Source of the DNA: Cryomorphaceae bacterium
GTDB lineage: Bacteria; Bacteroidota; Bacteroidia; Flavobacteriales; Schleiferiaceae
Reading direction: 5' to 3'
DNA: 35,373 nucleotides
Assembly (NCBI GenBank): GCA_017858515.1
Contig: JAFMBM010000033.1
Span: 1 to 35,373 of the forward strand
Part shown: positions 11,801-18,348 of the stretch, piece after piece
Layout of the letters: each line of letters opens with the position of its first letter
Position numbering within the stretch: the first letter of the stretch is position 1
Made by a program: the position numbers and the translations under genes
The notes under the pieces: generated by a model
Told to the model about the DNA's origin: nothing
Databases searched by the model: none
The model's input: the letters and a program-made list of their open reading frames with translations, nothing else

Positions 11801-12609
11801 CAACTGGAACCCCGCCATCTTGTCTTCCACCTACTGCACTGAATGCTACCGTTACTTGTTCTTCGATTAATTTGGCTTGGACCAATCCTACTTCCAATTC
11901 GATAGTACAATGGGGACCTGCAGGATTTGCACTGGGCACAGGAAGTGTTGCCTCGGCAATAGTCAGTTCCACTTTAACAGGTTTAAGCCCGAATACTGCT
12001 TATGATTTATATGTAGCAGCCATCTGTGCCAATGGAGACACAAGCGCATTTAGCAATAAGTTAACGGCCACAACCGCTTCTGGTCCACTACCGAATATTC
12101 AATACACACAGAATATAACTTCTGTAACCTTAGTGGATGCTACCGTTCAATTTAACGCTAGTGCTACAACCAATGGTACAAGTTATCTGTGGGATTTCGG
12201 AAATGGAACTTCTGCCAATACTGCGATAGCCACTGCCACTTATTTACAAAATGGAAATTATTCGGTTACCCTTACCGTATCAAATGATTGTGGCTCTGTG
12301 GATGTAGTCTTTACTATTGCTCTTGGAGGTATCTCACTGGAAGAAGGTAGTACTCTTGAGAACAGCATCCGAATTTACCCGATTCCGTCTAAGGAATATG
12401 TGAATATTGAGTTTATGGCTGAACAGTCTGAGCAATACACTATTGAGTTGGTAAACTATTTAGGTCAAACACTGATGGTTCAATCTATAGTTGGAAGTGA
12501 AAGTCTAGAGCAGATTCAATTGAATGTGTCTGAATTACCGAAAGGCGTTTATTTCGTTAGAATTCAAAATGAGCAGAGCATTATCTCAAGAAAAATTCAG
12601 AAGAACTAA
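5824..12609 (+). CDS. Giant T9SS-sorted MAM/Fn3/PKD repeat protein, complete
   Basis: 2,261 residues. The ATG start is supported by a signal peptide (MRQKLLW, then a hydrophobic stretch ending SMLFGQ), with maturation just before CPPASP. Modules by base: MAM-like (about 5880-6447), Fn3, MAM-like (6721-7290), Fn3, second beta-rich module (7555-8050), Fn3, MAM-like (8335-8886), Fn3, Fn3, second module (9424-9921), Fn3, MAM-like (10198-10773), Fn3, second module (11049-11530), Fn3, Fn3, PKD (about 12090-12320, WDFGNG) and a type A sorting domain (about 12330-12609, IYPIPSKEYV and KGVYFVRI). It is a paralogue of the gene before it and is closed by the same kind of terminator, so the pair looks like a tandem duplication. 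Only a weak promoter match is seen upstream (TACCTTTC at 5771-5778). Inferred role: cell-surface or secreted adhesin; nothing in the sequence identifies a ligand. Confidence 0.95.
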   Translation: MRQKLLWISLLSSASMLFGQCPPASPLATPLIEPFTSVPVGVSGTLSNCWIAGSGAAAAFRWETENSNGANENSLATGPFFDNTTPSTIGGMYIYLETSSGVANDSAFFTSPDIDLTPLSNPELSFAYHMYGATMGNLFAQVWDGTSWNTEVSLIGQQQAAGNTPWNIVTIPLTSYSGTIKVRFKGTRGTSFTGDMSIDDISIANPQACPSPSLLTATQIGAYSATLGWTPGNSGATWNIEYGPTGFTLGTGTLVSNHSSTSLALTGLNSSTSYVAYVTENCLIGGTSNTVGPVSFSTLCAPFVAPFTEDFSGIPIGIFLDYGNCWTVPGTSTPRWESEDASGANENSLNTGPFYDNTTFGTAGGTYMYLETSSGAAGGQGSLISGQFDVTALTAPYVEFYYHMYGATIGTLFVDVLDTNSTWLNLLSVVGQQQTSGGAPWIKTGASVPLYISVANTGIIQFRVRGQRGTSFDGDMSIDDFSVIEAPACPDPTSFFASNITGTSADFSFNSNSTSFNIEWGPVGFSQGTGTLSLATTSPATVTGLAPNTSYSAYIQADCGVNGTSTWVGPINFTTSCATVSIPYLQDFNSWPPSCVTLTGGTQTFANSLVGGNSYAFANFWGWTSGNWARMITPEIAISVPAQVKVDWSHLYSGTYPLDQMLVMIQASSPGAPIDTLINLVGPTFTTPGAANTAPTSGSFSQSIAFIPSSYVGQNARVTVRGNSGFGPSLYIDNLIVEAVPLCPDPTNITAANITGTTADISWSFGGTASGGWTIEWGPQGFGQGSGTIVNSSTIPATITGLQPLSSYSVYVQQNCGTNGLSSWAGPYSFTTACTAFSAPYFEDFENLPQAPGAFLDYGNCWNMPNLTTPRWETELATGVNTNSLATGPFFDHSTFGTAGGTYFYFETSGGTTGSTNELITANVDVSTLTTPYVEFWYHMYGATTGTLGLDVWNSASGWTNDIILLVGQQQTAGSDPWSKVGAVLPAGYNGVVRFRFRGIRGTSFTGDISIDDFSVEEAPLCPDVSSIVGILIQGNQANIGWNGQGGTNFNIEWGPAGFGQGSGTVLTSSTDSVLITGLTATTSYDVYVQNSCGINGLSGWTGPFTFTTTVTCPAPSAVIAAASTSSISYSWQTGGANNFNYVFGPSGTTPLSGTILSGTGSSITVPGLNPSTSYAFWIRDSCGPADVSTWVGPINANTLCVTASMPYLRDFDGANFPPLCWDLTGGTQTLAQNGSDYLFANFWGWTSGNWARATTEPIFINQDARVRFNWSHLYSGTYPLDQMLLMVRLANSTTLDTLVNLVGPTFTTPGAANTAPAPAGNFIQESINLDPAIYTGQDVVFMLRFNSGFGPSVYVDDFIVEALPACPQPTSLSVASTTSNSASVSWTNGSTAASTWFVEYGPTGFMPGNGTTVTVTSNPTVINGLSPSTQYSWYVRELCPNGVDTSSYSVSSSFSTLCGAITAPYLQTFTGLAAGLVGTYPTSLSLVNCWDLGGTQGGQRWETEDASGANENSLATGPWFDNTTPSVAGGMYIYLETSTGVSTSGPAMFTSPEIVTSSLTIPNLSFAYHMYGATMDTLRVDVFSNGSWNVNVFALFGQQQTAGNSPWLIANVPLSSFGDTIRVRFAGRRGSSFTGDISLDDIRVDEAPACPNPISLSVASTSTTSATVSWTAGSPTATTWFVEVGAPGFAIGSGTFSTATAIPYTISGLNASGNYCFYVYEQCANGDTSLAAGPVCFTTQCGTASIPYLRDFNTWAPICWDLTGGTQTFAQFNNTMMRGNFWGWTSGNNARATTEPIQISQDAQVEFDWSHLYSATYPIDQLLVLAQIQGSTSWDTLVDFIGPSFTVGGAGNTTPAASLAHHIVALDPAVYTGQTIQLRIIGNSGFGPDVFIDNFAVNPYSTCPAPTNLSSNTVTLNSANLTWTAGSTTASTYYVEYGLNGFVLGTGSIVASSTASLSLTGLSSGTNYCAYVSELCSGGDTSAYSAPVCFTTTGTPPSCLPPTALNATVTCSSINLAWTNPTSNSIVQWGPAGFALGTGSVASAIVSSTLTGLSPNTAYDLYVAAICANGDTSAFSNKLTATTASGPLPNIQYTQNITSVTLVDATVQFNASATTNGTSYLWDFGNGTSANTAIATATYLQNGNYSVTLTVSNDCGSVDVVFTIALGGISLEEGSTLENSIRIYPIPSKEYVNIEFMAEQSEQYTIELVNYLGQTLMVQSIVGSESLEQIQLNVSELPKGVYFVRIQNEQSIISRKIQKN
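8335..10197 (+). repeat. Copy 2 of the 1.86-kb collinear block
   Basis: Partner of 49-1911. Past 10198 the register slips by 6 bases within the next MAM-like module, and then the module order of the two genes differs (three successive MAM-like/Fn3 pairs in the first gene; MAM-like, Fn3, second module in this one). Confidence 0.85.
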
Positions 12610-12630
12610 GTAGAACGAGTTTTTCTTTTG

Positions 12631-12662
12631 AAAACGCCCCGCATTCGCGGGGCGTTTTTTTT
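12631..12662 (+). terminator. Rho-independent terminator after the second giant gene
   Basis: AAAACGCCCCGC, a four-base loop ATTC, then GCGGGGCG and a run of eight T, starting 21 bases after the stop. The stem equals that at 5521-5540; only the loop differs. Confidence 0.93.
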
Positions 12663-12730
12663 GCATTCATTCCAAAGCCTATTGTTTTAGGTATTACTTT
12701 CGGAAAAATTCAATTGATTCTTTTTATTCT

Positions 12731-13243
12731 ATGCATTTTAAAGTAGGCGACAAAGTAAAATTCCTTGATGAGGAAGGAGGGGGCATCGTAACTAGGGTAA
12801 ATGGAATTGAAATATTAGTCCATTCAAATTCAGGTTTTCAGGAATGGCATGCCGCCAATACGCTGGTTTTGCAAGATCACATAGAAGTGAGCTCAATAGT
12901 TATAAAAGATCAGAAGAAGAAAGCCATCCAACCAAAAAAAGTAGCCAAGGCAAAAGAAGTTCATGAGATTGACCTCCACGCAGAACATCTATTTACAAGT
13001 TTGAGTGGAAGAACCAATCATGAGATTCTCAGTGAGCAGATGAGAGTTTCAAAGTCTGAGCTAAGCAAGGCAATTAAAAATCGAATAGGCTATCTAGTAA
13101 TTATTCATGGAGTGGGAGAGGGTGTGTTAAAAGCAAATATTCATGAGTGGTTAAACACGGTAGATGGAATAGAGTATTACGATGCAGAATATAAAAAGTA
13201 TGGAAGGGGAGCTACGGAGATAAGAATCATTCGGTTTGCATAG
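12731..13243 (+). CDS. Smr-domain protein with N-terminal KOW/Tudor-like segment
   Basis: 170 residues. The N-terminus (about 1-50) has the look of a small beta-barrel binding fold (FKVGDKVKFLDEEGGGIV). A lysine-rich linker follows, then an Smr domain from about residue 77: EIDLHAEHL and the signature IIHGVGEGVLKANIHEWL. Smr domains in MutS2-type and stand-alone proteins bind or nick nucleic acids; the conserved HGxGxGxL loop is intact. Bacteroidetes carry related proteins with a DUF2027 N-terminus; this one is short for that group, so the exact subfamily is uncertain. The stop codon directly abuts the rnpB promoter box. Confidence 0.85.
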   Translation: MHFKVGDKVKFLDEEGGGIVTRVNGIEILVHSNSGFQEWHAANTLVLQDHIEVSSIVIKDQKKKAIQPKKVAKAKEVHEIDLHAEHLFTSLSGRTNHEILSEQMRVSKSELSKAIKNRIGYLVIIHGVGEGVLKANIHEWLNTVDGIEYYDAEYKKYGRGATEIRIIRFA

Positions 13244-13251
13244 TACCTTTG
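13244..13251 (+). promoter_or_regulatory. Bacteroidetes -7 box (TACCTTTG) of rnpB
   Basis: Perfect TAnnTTTG directly after the Smr stop codon and 3-4 bases before the first paired base of RNase P RNA. No good TTTG -33 box at the usual distance. Because the RNA 5' end is fixed by its P1 stem, this site calibrates the box-to-start distance as about 4-5 bases. Confidence 0.75.
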
Positions 13252-13254
13252 TTC

Positions 13255-13604
13255 GGCAGGTCGCCTTGTCGCTTGAGTTACATCAAGAGGAAAGTCCGGA
13301 CAACGAAGAGCACCGTGCTTCCTAATAAGAAGGATGCCTTAGGGCAGACAGAAAGTGCAGCAGAAAAGAAACCGCCACCGCAAGGGGGTAAGGGTGAAAT
13401 GGCGAGGTAAGAGCTCACCGCTTTTGAAGTGATTCAAAAGGCAATGTAAACCTCACGGGTTGAAATGTCATGTACACCGATGCTTGAGGGCGGCTCGTCC
13501 GATATCGGGGGGTAGGCAGCTTGAGAAGACAAGAGATTGTTTTCCTAGATAAATGACAAGGGTTTAACATTTGTTAACTACAGAATCCGGCTTATAGACC
13601 TGCT
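13255..13604 (+). ncRNA. rnpB: RNase P RNA (bacterial type A)
   Basis: The catalytic RNA that trims tRNA 5' leaders. P1 is formed by GCAGGTC at 13256-13262 pairing with GACCTGC at 13597-13603. The P4/CR-I strand GAGGAAAGTCCGGAC is at 13287-13301 and its partner ACAGAATCCGGCTTATAG at about 13580-13596. Other conserved pieces are AGGGTGAAAT near 13391 and GAGGGCGGCTCGTCCGAT near 13486. A run of eight T follows at 13604-13611 and probably ends transcription. About 350 bases, normal for the class. Confidence 0.97.
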
Positions 13605-13633
13605 TTTTTTATTCGTCATATGCTCTTCTTGAT

Positions 13634-13641
13634 TACTTTTG
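13634..13641 (+). promoter_or_regulatory. Candidate -7 box (TACTTTTG) for the small membrane protein gene
   Basis: Perfect TAnnTTTG 31 bases before the ATG at 13673, predicting a leader of about 27 bases. No clear -33 box. Confidence 0.5.
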
Positions 13642-13672
13642 TTTAAAATCATTCTAAATAAGAATAGAGGCA

Positions 13673-13861
13673 ATGGAATCGGTTCAATCAATGAAAGGTC
13701 TGAAAGAATATCGTCGCATTTGGAAGCAAGAAGGAATAAAAGGTTTAGTGGCTAAAGCCGGTTGGAAGGCTACTATTCTGCTGTTTTTATTCTTCCTAAT
13801 CAAAGGTTTACTATGGCTTGCGATACCTTATTTAGTAGCTCAAGGATTGATTGACGCGTAA
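13673..13861 (+). CDS. Small single-pass membrane protein, function unknown
   Basis: 62 residues: a basic amphipathic N-terminal half (YRRIWKQEGIKGL) followed by one hydrophobic span at about residues 33-58 (ILLFLFFLIKGLLWLAIPYL). The positive half would stay inside the cell. I recognise no family motif. It sits between rnpB and the helicase gene with its own -7 box upstream, and the helicase promoter follows its stop at once, so it is probably transcribed on its own. An ATG at residue 7 is an alternative start. Confidence 0.65.
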   Translation: MESVQSMKGLKEYRRIWKQEGIKGLVAKAGWKATILLFLFFLIKGLLWLAIPYLVAQGLIDA

Positions 13862-13875
13862 TCAGTTAATTTCCT

Positions 13876-13883
13876 TACCTTTG
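13876..13883 (+). promoter_or_regulatory. -7 box (TACCTTTG) of the DEAD-box helicase gene
   Basis: Perfect TAnnTTTG 16 bases before the ATG at 13900. TTG at 13851-13853 lies 22 bases upstream and may be the -33 box. Predicted leader is about 12 bases. Confidence 0.65.
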
Positions 13884-13899
13884 CGGCTTAATTATTACG

Positions 13900-15615
13900 A
13901 TGACATTTGATCAGATCGGTCTAGACGACCGCATCCTCAAAGCCTTGGTTTCCCTCGGTTTTGAAACCCCAACAGAAATTCAATCCAAAACAATTCCGCT
14001 TCTTGTAGAAAGAGACGTGGATTTAATTGCACTTGCTAGAACCGGTACCGGTAAAACAGCGGCCTTTGGATTGCCCTTATTACAAAAGATAGATCCAGAA
14101 GTACGTTCTGTCCAATCTCTTGTATTAGCACCCACACGTGAACTTTGTGTGCAGATTGGAAAAGACCTTAAATCCTATTCTACCTATTTGCCTTCGGTAA
14201 ATATTGTAGAGGTATATGGAGGTGCTTCGATAATCAAACAAAAAGATGACCTTCGAAGAGGGGCTCAAATTGTAGTGGCTACGCCCGGTAGACTTATCGA
14301 CATGGTGGATAGGCGCTACTTAGATCTTTCTCAAATTCAACGCATTGTTCTCGATGAGGCCGATGAGATGTTGAATATGGGATTTATGGAAGACGTGAGC
14401 CGAATCTTAAGTATGCTTCCAGAAACTCGGAAGACTTGGCTCTTCTCAGCTACCATGCCTAATGAGATCCGCAAACTCACTTCAACCTTTATGGTGGAGC
14501 CTGAGCAGATTAAAGGAGCAATGGGGCCTCAGGAAACGACTATTTCGCATTCTGCTGTTTTAGTAGATGGAAGGCATCGCTCTCAAGTTCTGAAGAGATT
14601 ACTAGACTTTTATCCAGATATCTACGGAATTGTTTTCTGTAGAACGCGTGCTGAAACACAGCAACTGGCGGAGAGTCTTATGAAGGAAGGCTACTCGGCC
14701 CAGGCACTGCACGGTGATCTTAGCCAGCAACAAAGAGACTGGGTAATGAACGCTTTCCGTTCTAGACATGTACGTATGCTTATTGCTACCGATGTGGCAG
14801 CTAGAGGTATAGATGTTCAGAATATTACTCACGTTATTCACTATCATCTTCCTGACGAACCCGAAGCCTTCACACATAGAAGTGGAAGAACAGGTAGAGC
14901 AGGCAAAAGCGGTGTTTCCATTGCTATTGTAGCTCGAAATGAGATGGGTAAGTTTAATCGCATTCGCAAGAATCTAGGATTGGATATTACGGAGATGCAA
15001 ATCCCTAGCCCTGCCGATGTTTGTCAAAAACAAATGGCTTATCAAGTTGAAGTCATTGCCAATCAACCTAAAGAAATCACCATTATTGATGAGCTGATTG
15101 ATTCTGTTATGGAGCCTTTGGCAGAACTGAGCAAAGAGGAAATTGTGAAGCGTATGATGGCCTTAAGTATTGGCGACATGCTTTTGGGTTATGAAAAAAT
15201 CCGTAAGAATCCAGATATGTTTAATACTCCTTCTTCTTCTAGGAGGAATGAGTCAAGCAGGTCTTTTGATTCAGAAGACTCCTACGGAGGAGGAAGCAAT
15301 GAGATTGCTCTAAAAATTAACGTAGGTAAGAAGGACGGTTTTGATTGGATGGATCTAAAAGATGCGCTAAGAGAAACAGGAGGATTGGGTAGAAATGACA
15401 TTGGAAATGTTCAAGTCAGTTTCGATTCAAGCACCTTTAAGGTTCCTGCAGATAAGAGTGAAGACTTTATTCAGAAAATGTCTGCACTTGAATTTGAAGG
15501 CAAAAGAGTAGTTATCGAACCCGACTCCAGTGGTCGCGGTGGAGGAGGAAGAAGAGAGTCTTCAAGACCACCTTTTGATAAAAAGAAGTTTAGGCCTAAA
15601 CCACCTAGACGATAA
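13900..15615 (+). CDS. DEAD-box ATP-dependent RNA helicase with DbpA/CsdA-type RNA-binding domain
   Basis: 571 residues. All core helicase motifs are present: Q motif (GFETPTEIQ, about 20-28), motif I ARTGTGKT (46-53), PTREL, TPGR, DEAD (from residue 152), SAT (183-185), ARGIDVQ, and HRSGRTGR. After the core, a domain at about 465-545 (EIALKINVGKKDGF ... FEGKRVVIEPD) resembles the DbpA-type RNA-binding domain of CsdA/DeaD proteins, followed by a Gly/Arg/Lys/Pro-rich basic tail ending PKPPRR. Family role: unwinding RNA duplexes in ribosome assembly or mRNA turnover, often important in the cold. It has its own promoter box and terminator, so it appears monocistronic. Confidence 0.95.
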   Translation: MTFDQIGLDDRILKALVSLGFETPTEIQSKTIPLLVERDVDLIALARTGTGKTAAFGLPLLQKIDPEVRSVQSLVLAPTRELCVQIGKDLKSYSTYLPSVNIVEVYGGASIIKQKDDLRRGAQIVVATPGRLIDMVDRRYLDLSQIQRIVLDEADEMLNMGFMEDVSRILSMLPETRKTWLFSATMPNEIRKLTSTFMVEPEQIKGAMGPQETTISHSAVLVDGRHRSQVLKRLLDFYPDIYGIVFCRTRAETQQLAESLMKEGYSAQALHGDLSQQQRDWVMNAFRSRHVRMLIATDVAARGIDVQNITHVIHYHLPDEPEAFTHRSGRTGRAGKSGVSIAIVARNEMGKFNRIRKNLGLDITEMQIPSPADVCQKQMAYQVEVIANQPKEITIIDELIDSVMEPLAELSKEEIVKRMMALSIGDMLLGYEKIRKNPDMFNTPSSSRRNESSRSFDSEDSYGGGSNEIALKINVGKKDGFDWMDLKDALRETGGLGRNDIGNVQVSFDSSTFKVPADKSEDFIQKMSALEFEGKRVVIEPDSSGRGGGGRRESSRPPFDKKKFRPKPPRR

Positions 15616-15623
15616 AGAAGCAA

Positions 15624-15657
15624 GCCGCTAAATGAGAAATCGTTTAGCGGCTTTTTT
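15624..15657 (+). terminator. Rho-independent terminator of the helicase gene
   Basis: GCCGCTAAA (15624-15632) pairs with TTTAGCGGC (15643-15651) across a 10-base loop, followed by six T. Confidence 0.92.
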
Positions 15658-16451
15658 GTTTTTATTCTTTACATCAATCTTCTTTTGGCTGTTTCAAGCT
15701 TTATAAATGGGTTGATTGGTTATGGTAGTAGGAAGGATTGAACAAAAAACGACCTTCAAGCTAATTCAAGTTTCATCACAATGATGGATTGAAGTTTGAA
15801 GCGAATTAAGCCGCTTTGTCTTTAATAAAGACAACCTCTGGAATTGGCAAATCCTATACTTTATGGGCATTTCAGATAGTCTTTGGCCCAAGTCAATAGA
15901 CGGTTTTCCTCCCCCTCACTTAATAAAAAACTATCTATGATCCTGCTCGAAGCCTATGGTTTCCATCTAAAACAGTAGTCAACGAAGCGCAAAGGAAGTG
16001 GCTCTGAGCCCATAGCAAGTAAGTACAAACGAAAGGAAGTAGCTCAGACAGTGAAGGAAGTCCACAAGCCTTGACGCTTTTAAACGAAGAGGGATAATCG
16101 GCACCATAAGATCAACTCTTCTCCTTCGAATGAATACTTCTAATCCTCTATAATAGAGGATCATTCATGAGATCGATGAAACTTCACTACGGCATAAGTC
16201 AGACTAAAGGCCAGTTTTTAGAACACTTTTTCTTTTTGGCACTAAAGAGCATGAAGAGTAAATAGTGCTTAAGCAAGTATTTCAAACTTCCCTCAAAGAC
16301 TAAAGAGGGAAATGGTAAATAAGGTAGCTTTCAAAGGAATTGGAAAAGAGGAAGAAAGAATAGGCATCCAATCTTTGCTTGTTCAATTGCGAATGCACTT
16401 AATGAATACACTTTCTAACAAGATACTGCGACTGGTTTAGTCATGGGTTCC
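15658..16451. other. About 800 bases without a supportable gene
   Basis: No open frame here has recognisable family features; the longest (minus strand, about 15979-16164) gives a 61-residue sequence I cannot place. Visible structure: a perfect 8-bp hairpin TTGTCTTT-AAT-AAAGACAA at 15816-15834; a 9-bp hairpin around 16143-16161 (ATCCTCTAT-A-ATAGAGGAT); GGCTC-T-GAGCC near 15999-16009; and two similar stretches, AAAGGAAGTGGCTCTGAG near 15991 and AAAGGAAGTAGCTCAGAC near 16033. It lies between two convergent terminators, so nothing flanking is transcribed through it by design. It may be decayed sequence or an unannotated RNA. Confidence 0.5.
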
Positions 16452-16487
16452 AAAAAAGAAGGCCATCTCGAGGAGATAGCCTTCTTT
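16452..16487 (-). terminator. Rho-independent terminator of the zinc metallopeptidase gene
   Basis: On the minus strand AAAGAAGGC-T-ATCTC, loop CTC, then GAGAT-G-GCCTTCTTT and further T; a long stem with one T-G wobble, 24 bases after the stop. Confidence 0.92.
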
Positions 16488-16511
16488 CAATCAATTAAAC
16501 AACGCACACTT

Positions 16512-17201
16512 TTAATCGCGATTTCCTAAGAACATCAGGATGTAATAAGCCAAAGTAGTAAGAGAAGCCAAGGCAGCCACTAGGTAAGTTCTACCCGCCC
16601 ATGTTAGGGCATCTTTGGCTTGTTCGTATTTCTCTCCTGAAGTAATTCCAGTAGATCTTAGCCAAACTAATGCTCTATCGCTTGCATCGTATTCAACAGG
16701 AAGAGTTACCAAACTAAAGGCCGTTATAATGGCTTGAGCAACAACAACTACTAAAAATACGGTGCTTAGAGGGAACATCTTCAGCATTCCCGCTCCAAAA
16801 ATCATAAGCAAAAAGATAATATTTATTGCCTTAGAGCTAATGCCAACCATAGGAACCATGGCACTTCTAAACTCCAACCAACGATAGGCTTTGGCATGCT
16901 GAACCGCATGACCTACTTCGTGTGCCGCAACGGCTGCTGCAGAAACAGATCTACCTCCAAACACCTCTGGACTAAGATTTACTGTTTTGTCGCTTGGATT
17001 GTAGTGATCGGTTAGTTTACCGGGAACACTCTGAATGGTAACATCGTAAATGCCGCTATCGTGAAGCATTTTTTCAGCAATTTCTTTCCCACTCAAACCA
17101 AGAGCATTAGGAATAGCTCCGTACTTTTTGAACTTAGATTTTAGGCGTGATTGAACGACGAATCCAACCAACATAAATCCGATTAATAAAATGAACAACA
17201 T
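16512..17201 (-). CDS. YugP-type membrane zinc metallopeptidase (Zn_peptidase_2 family)
   Basis: 229 residues from the start chosen here. The zinc site HEVGHAVQHA is intact, preceded by an N-terminal membrane span (MLFILLIGFMLVGFVV) and followed by two or three further hydrophobic segments, matching YugP-type proteins of about 225 residues. The frame stays open upstream to 17270, but starting there would abut surE and add 23 residues of non-family sequence; the ATG at 17201 gives the family length and leaves a 69-base divergent promoter region. ATG at 17237 is the second choice. The protein's substrate is unknown. A strong terminator follows. Confidence 0.88.
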   Translation of the reverse strand: MLFILLIGFMLVGFVVQSRLKSKFKKYGAIPNALGLSGKEIAEKMLHDSGIYDVTIQSVPGKLTDHYNPSDKTVNLSPEVFGGRSVSAAAVAAHEVGHAVQHAKAYRWLEFRSAMVPMVGISSKAINIIFLLMIFGAGMLKMFPLSTVFLVVVVAQAIITAFSLVTLPVEYDASDRALVWLRSTGITSGEKYEQAKDALTWAGRTYLVAALASLTTLAYYILMFLGNRD

Positions 17202-17258
17202 AGAGTATTTATTTATTGCTAAAATATCAAAAAGCATTCCCTGTTTCAATAGTAAAAC

Positions 17259-17266
17259 TAGCTTTG
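17259..17266 (+). promoter_or_regulatory. -7 box (TAGCTTTG) of surE, possibly giving a leaderless mRNA
   Basis: Perfect TAnnTTTG ending only four bases before the surE ATG (17271). With the box-to-start distance seen at rnpB, transcription would begin at or next to the A of the start codon. Confidence 0.6.
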
Positions 17267-17270
17267 TCAA

Positions 17271-18062
17271 ATGGCAGAAAACATTTCAAAATCAGAGCGA
17301 CCTTTAATTCTCGTTTGTAACGACGATGGTATTACCGCCCCGGGTATTCGCAAACTTATTTCAGTGATGAATGAAATAGGAGAGGTGTATGTTGTGGCCC
17401 CAGATAGCCCGCAATCGGGTATGGGTCATGCAATTACATTGAATAATACTTTGCGAACGGATAAGGTTACCATAGATCAGGGTCCTCAAACGGAGTTTAG
17501 TTGTTCGGGTACACCGGTAGATTGTGTCAAACTGGCAGTAAATGTAGTTTTGCCACGAAAGCCCGACTTATGTGTGTCAGGTATTAATCATGGATCGAAC
17601 TCATCTATTAATGTAATCTATTCTGGAACCATGTCGGCTGCAGTAGAAGGCAGCCTGGAAGGTATTCCGTCCATAGGTTTTTCTCTCTTGGACTACGCTT
17701 GGGATGCGAACTTCAACGATGCCGCCCCTTTCATTAAGCAGATCGCTCTTTCGGTACTTGAAAATAAGCTGCCTCATGGTATTTGTTTGAATGTGAATAT
17801 TCCAAAAGCAAGTGAGGAACCGTATAAAGGGATTAAGATTTGCAGACAGGCAAGAGCGAACTGGGAGGAGGAGTTTGATGCGAGGAAGGACCCCAGAGGA
17901 AGGCAGTATTATTGGCTCACAGGTACTTTTGTAAACTACGATCATGGTCAGGATACAGATGAATGGGCCTTGGCAAACAATTATATATCCGTGGTACCCG
18001 TTGATAGTGATGTAACCGCACATGCGATGCTTCAAACATTGAACACTTGGAATTTTGAGTGA
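17271..18062 (+). CDS. surE: 5'/3'-nucleotidase SurE
   Basis: 263 residues. SurE dephosphorylates nucleoside 5'- and 3'-monophosphates in the cytoplasm using a divalent metal. The metal-binding acidic pair is in CNDDGITAPGI (about 16-26); other hallmarks are DSPQSGMGHA, GTPVDCVKLA and SGINHGSNSSINVIYSGT. Start: the only ATG before the NDDG motif. It is the first gene of a packed run; the next gene overlaps its end by 8 bases. surE next to lpxB is a familiar arrangement in Bacteroidetes. Confidence 0.96.
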   Translation: MAENISKSERPLILVCNDDGITAPGIRKLISVMNEIGEVYVVAPDSPQSGMGHAITLNNTLRTDKVTIDQGPQTEFSCSGTPVDCVKLAVNVVLPRKPDLCVSGINHGSNSSINVIYSGTMSAAVEGSLEGIPSIGFSLLDYAWDANFNDAAPFIKQIALSVLENKLPHGICLNVNIPKASEEPYKGIKICRQARANWEEEFDARKDPRGRQYYWLTGTFVNYDHGQDTDEWALANNYISVVPVDSDVTAHAMLQTLNTWNFE

Positions 18063-18348
18063 AAGAAAACAAACGATATTGGGACTCATTTTAGGCGTTC
18101 TTCTTCCGCCTATTAGTCTTTACTTGGTGTTTTTCGTTAAGCCAGAGCTATTAGTGGTAGGAAGAATAGATACCACCAGCATGATGAATCTCGTTCTGCA
18201 AGTGGTATCCATCGGATTGCTAGCCAATGGTTTGGCATTCTTTGTAGGCTTGCGATTGAACAAAGATGCTTTTTCAAAAGGAATATTGAGTTCTAGTCTT
18301 CTTTTTTTAGTAATTATTGTTGCTTTTAAATTTTTCTATAAGCCGTGA
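18055..18348 (+). CDS. Small three-span membrane protein, function unknown
   Basis: 97 residues with three hydrophobic segments (about 8-28, 45-67 and 77-94). No ATG lies near the N-terminus; TTG at 18055 overlaps the surE stop by 8 bases and is the likely start, with TTG at 18079 as an alternative. Its TGA overlaps the GTG of lpxB (GTGA), so translation is probably coupled and the protein belongs to the surE-lpxB unit. I recognise no catalytic motif. Confidence 0.75.
   Translation: MSERKQTILGLILGVLLPPISLYLVFFVKPELLVVGRIDTTSMMNLVLQVVSIGLLANGLAFFVGLRLNKDAFSKGILSSSLLFLVIIVAFKFFYKP

Noticed and set aside
1932..11972. Many antisense and out-of-frame open frames inside the giant genes
   Set aside because: They recur at equivalent places in each module copy as mirror images of the repeats and lack any family feature.
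49..12330. Regularly spaced repeats as a possible CRISPR array
   Set aside because: The repeats are diverged, about 270-580 bases long and in frame; they are protein modules.
12695..12702. TACTTTCG as promoter of the Smr gene
   Set aside because: One mismatch in the key TTTG part and no -33 box; too weak to list.
15979..16164. 61-codon minus-strand frame in the gene-free stretch
   Set aside because: No recognisable motif, no promoter box, and low-complexity Arg/Leu content; I could not support it as a gene or as a transposase remnant.
16167..16268. 33-codon plus-strand frame starting MRSMKLHYG
   Set aside because: Short, no promoter or coding signal, not recognised.
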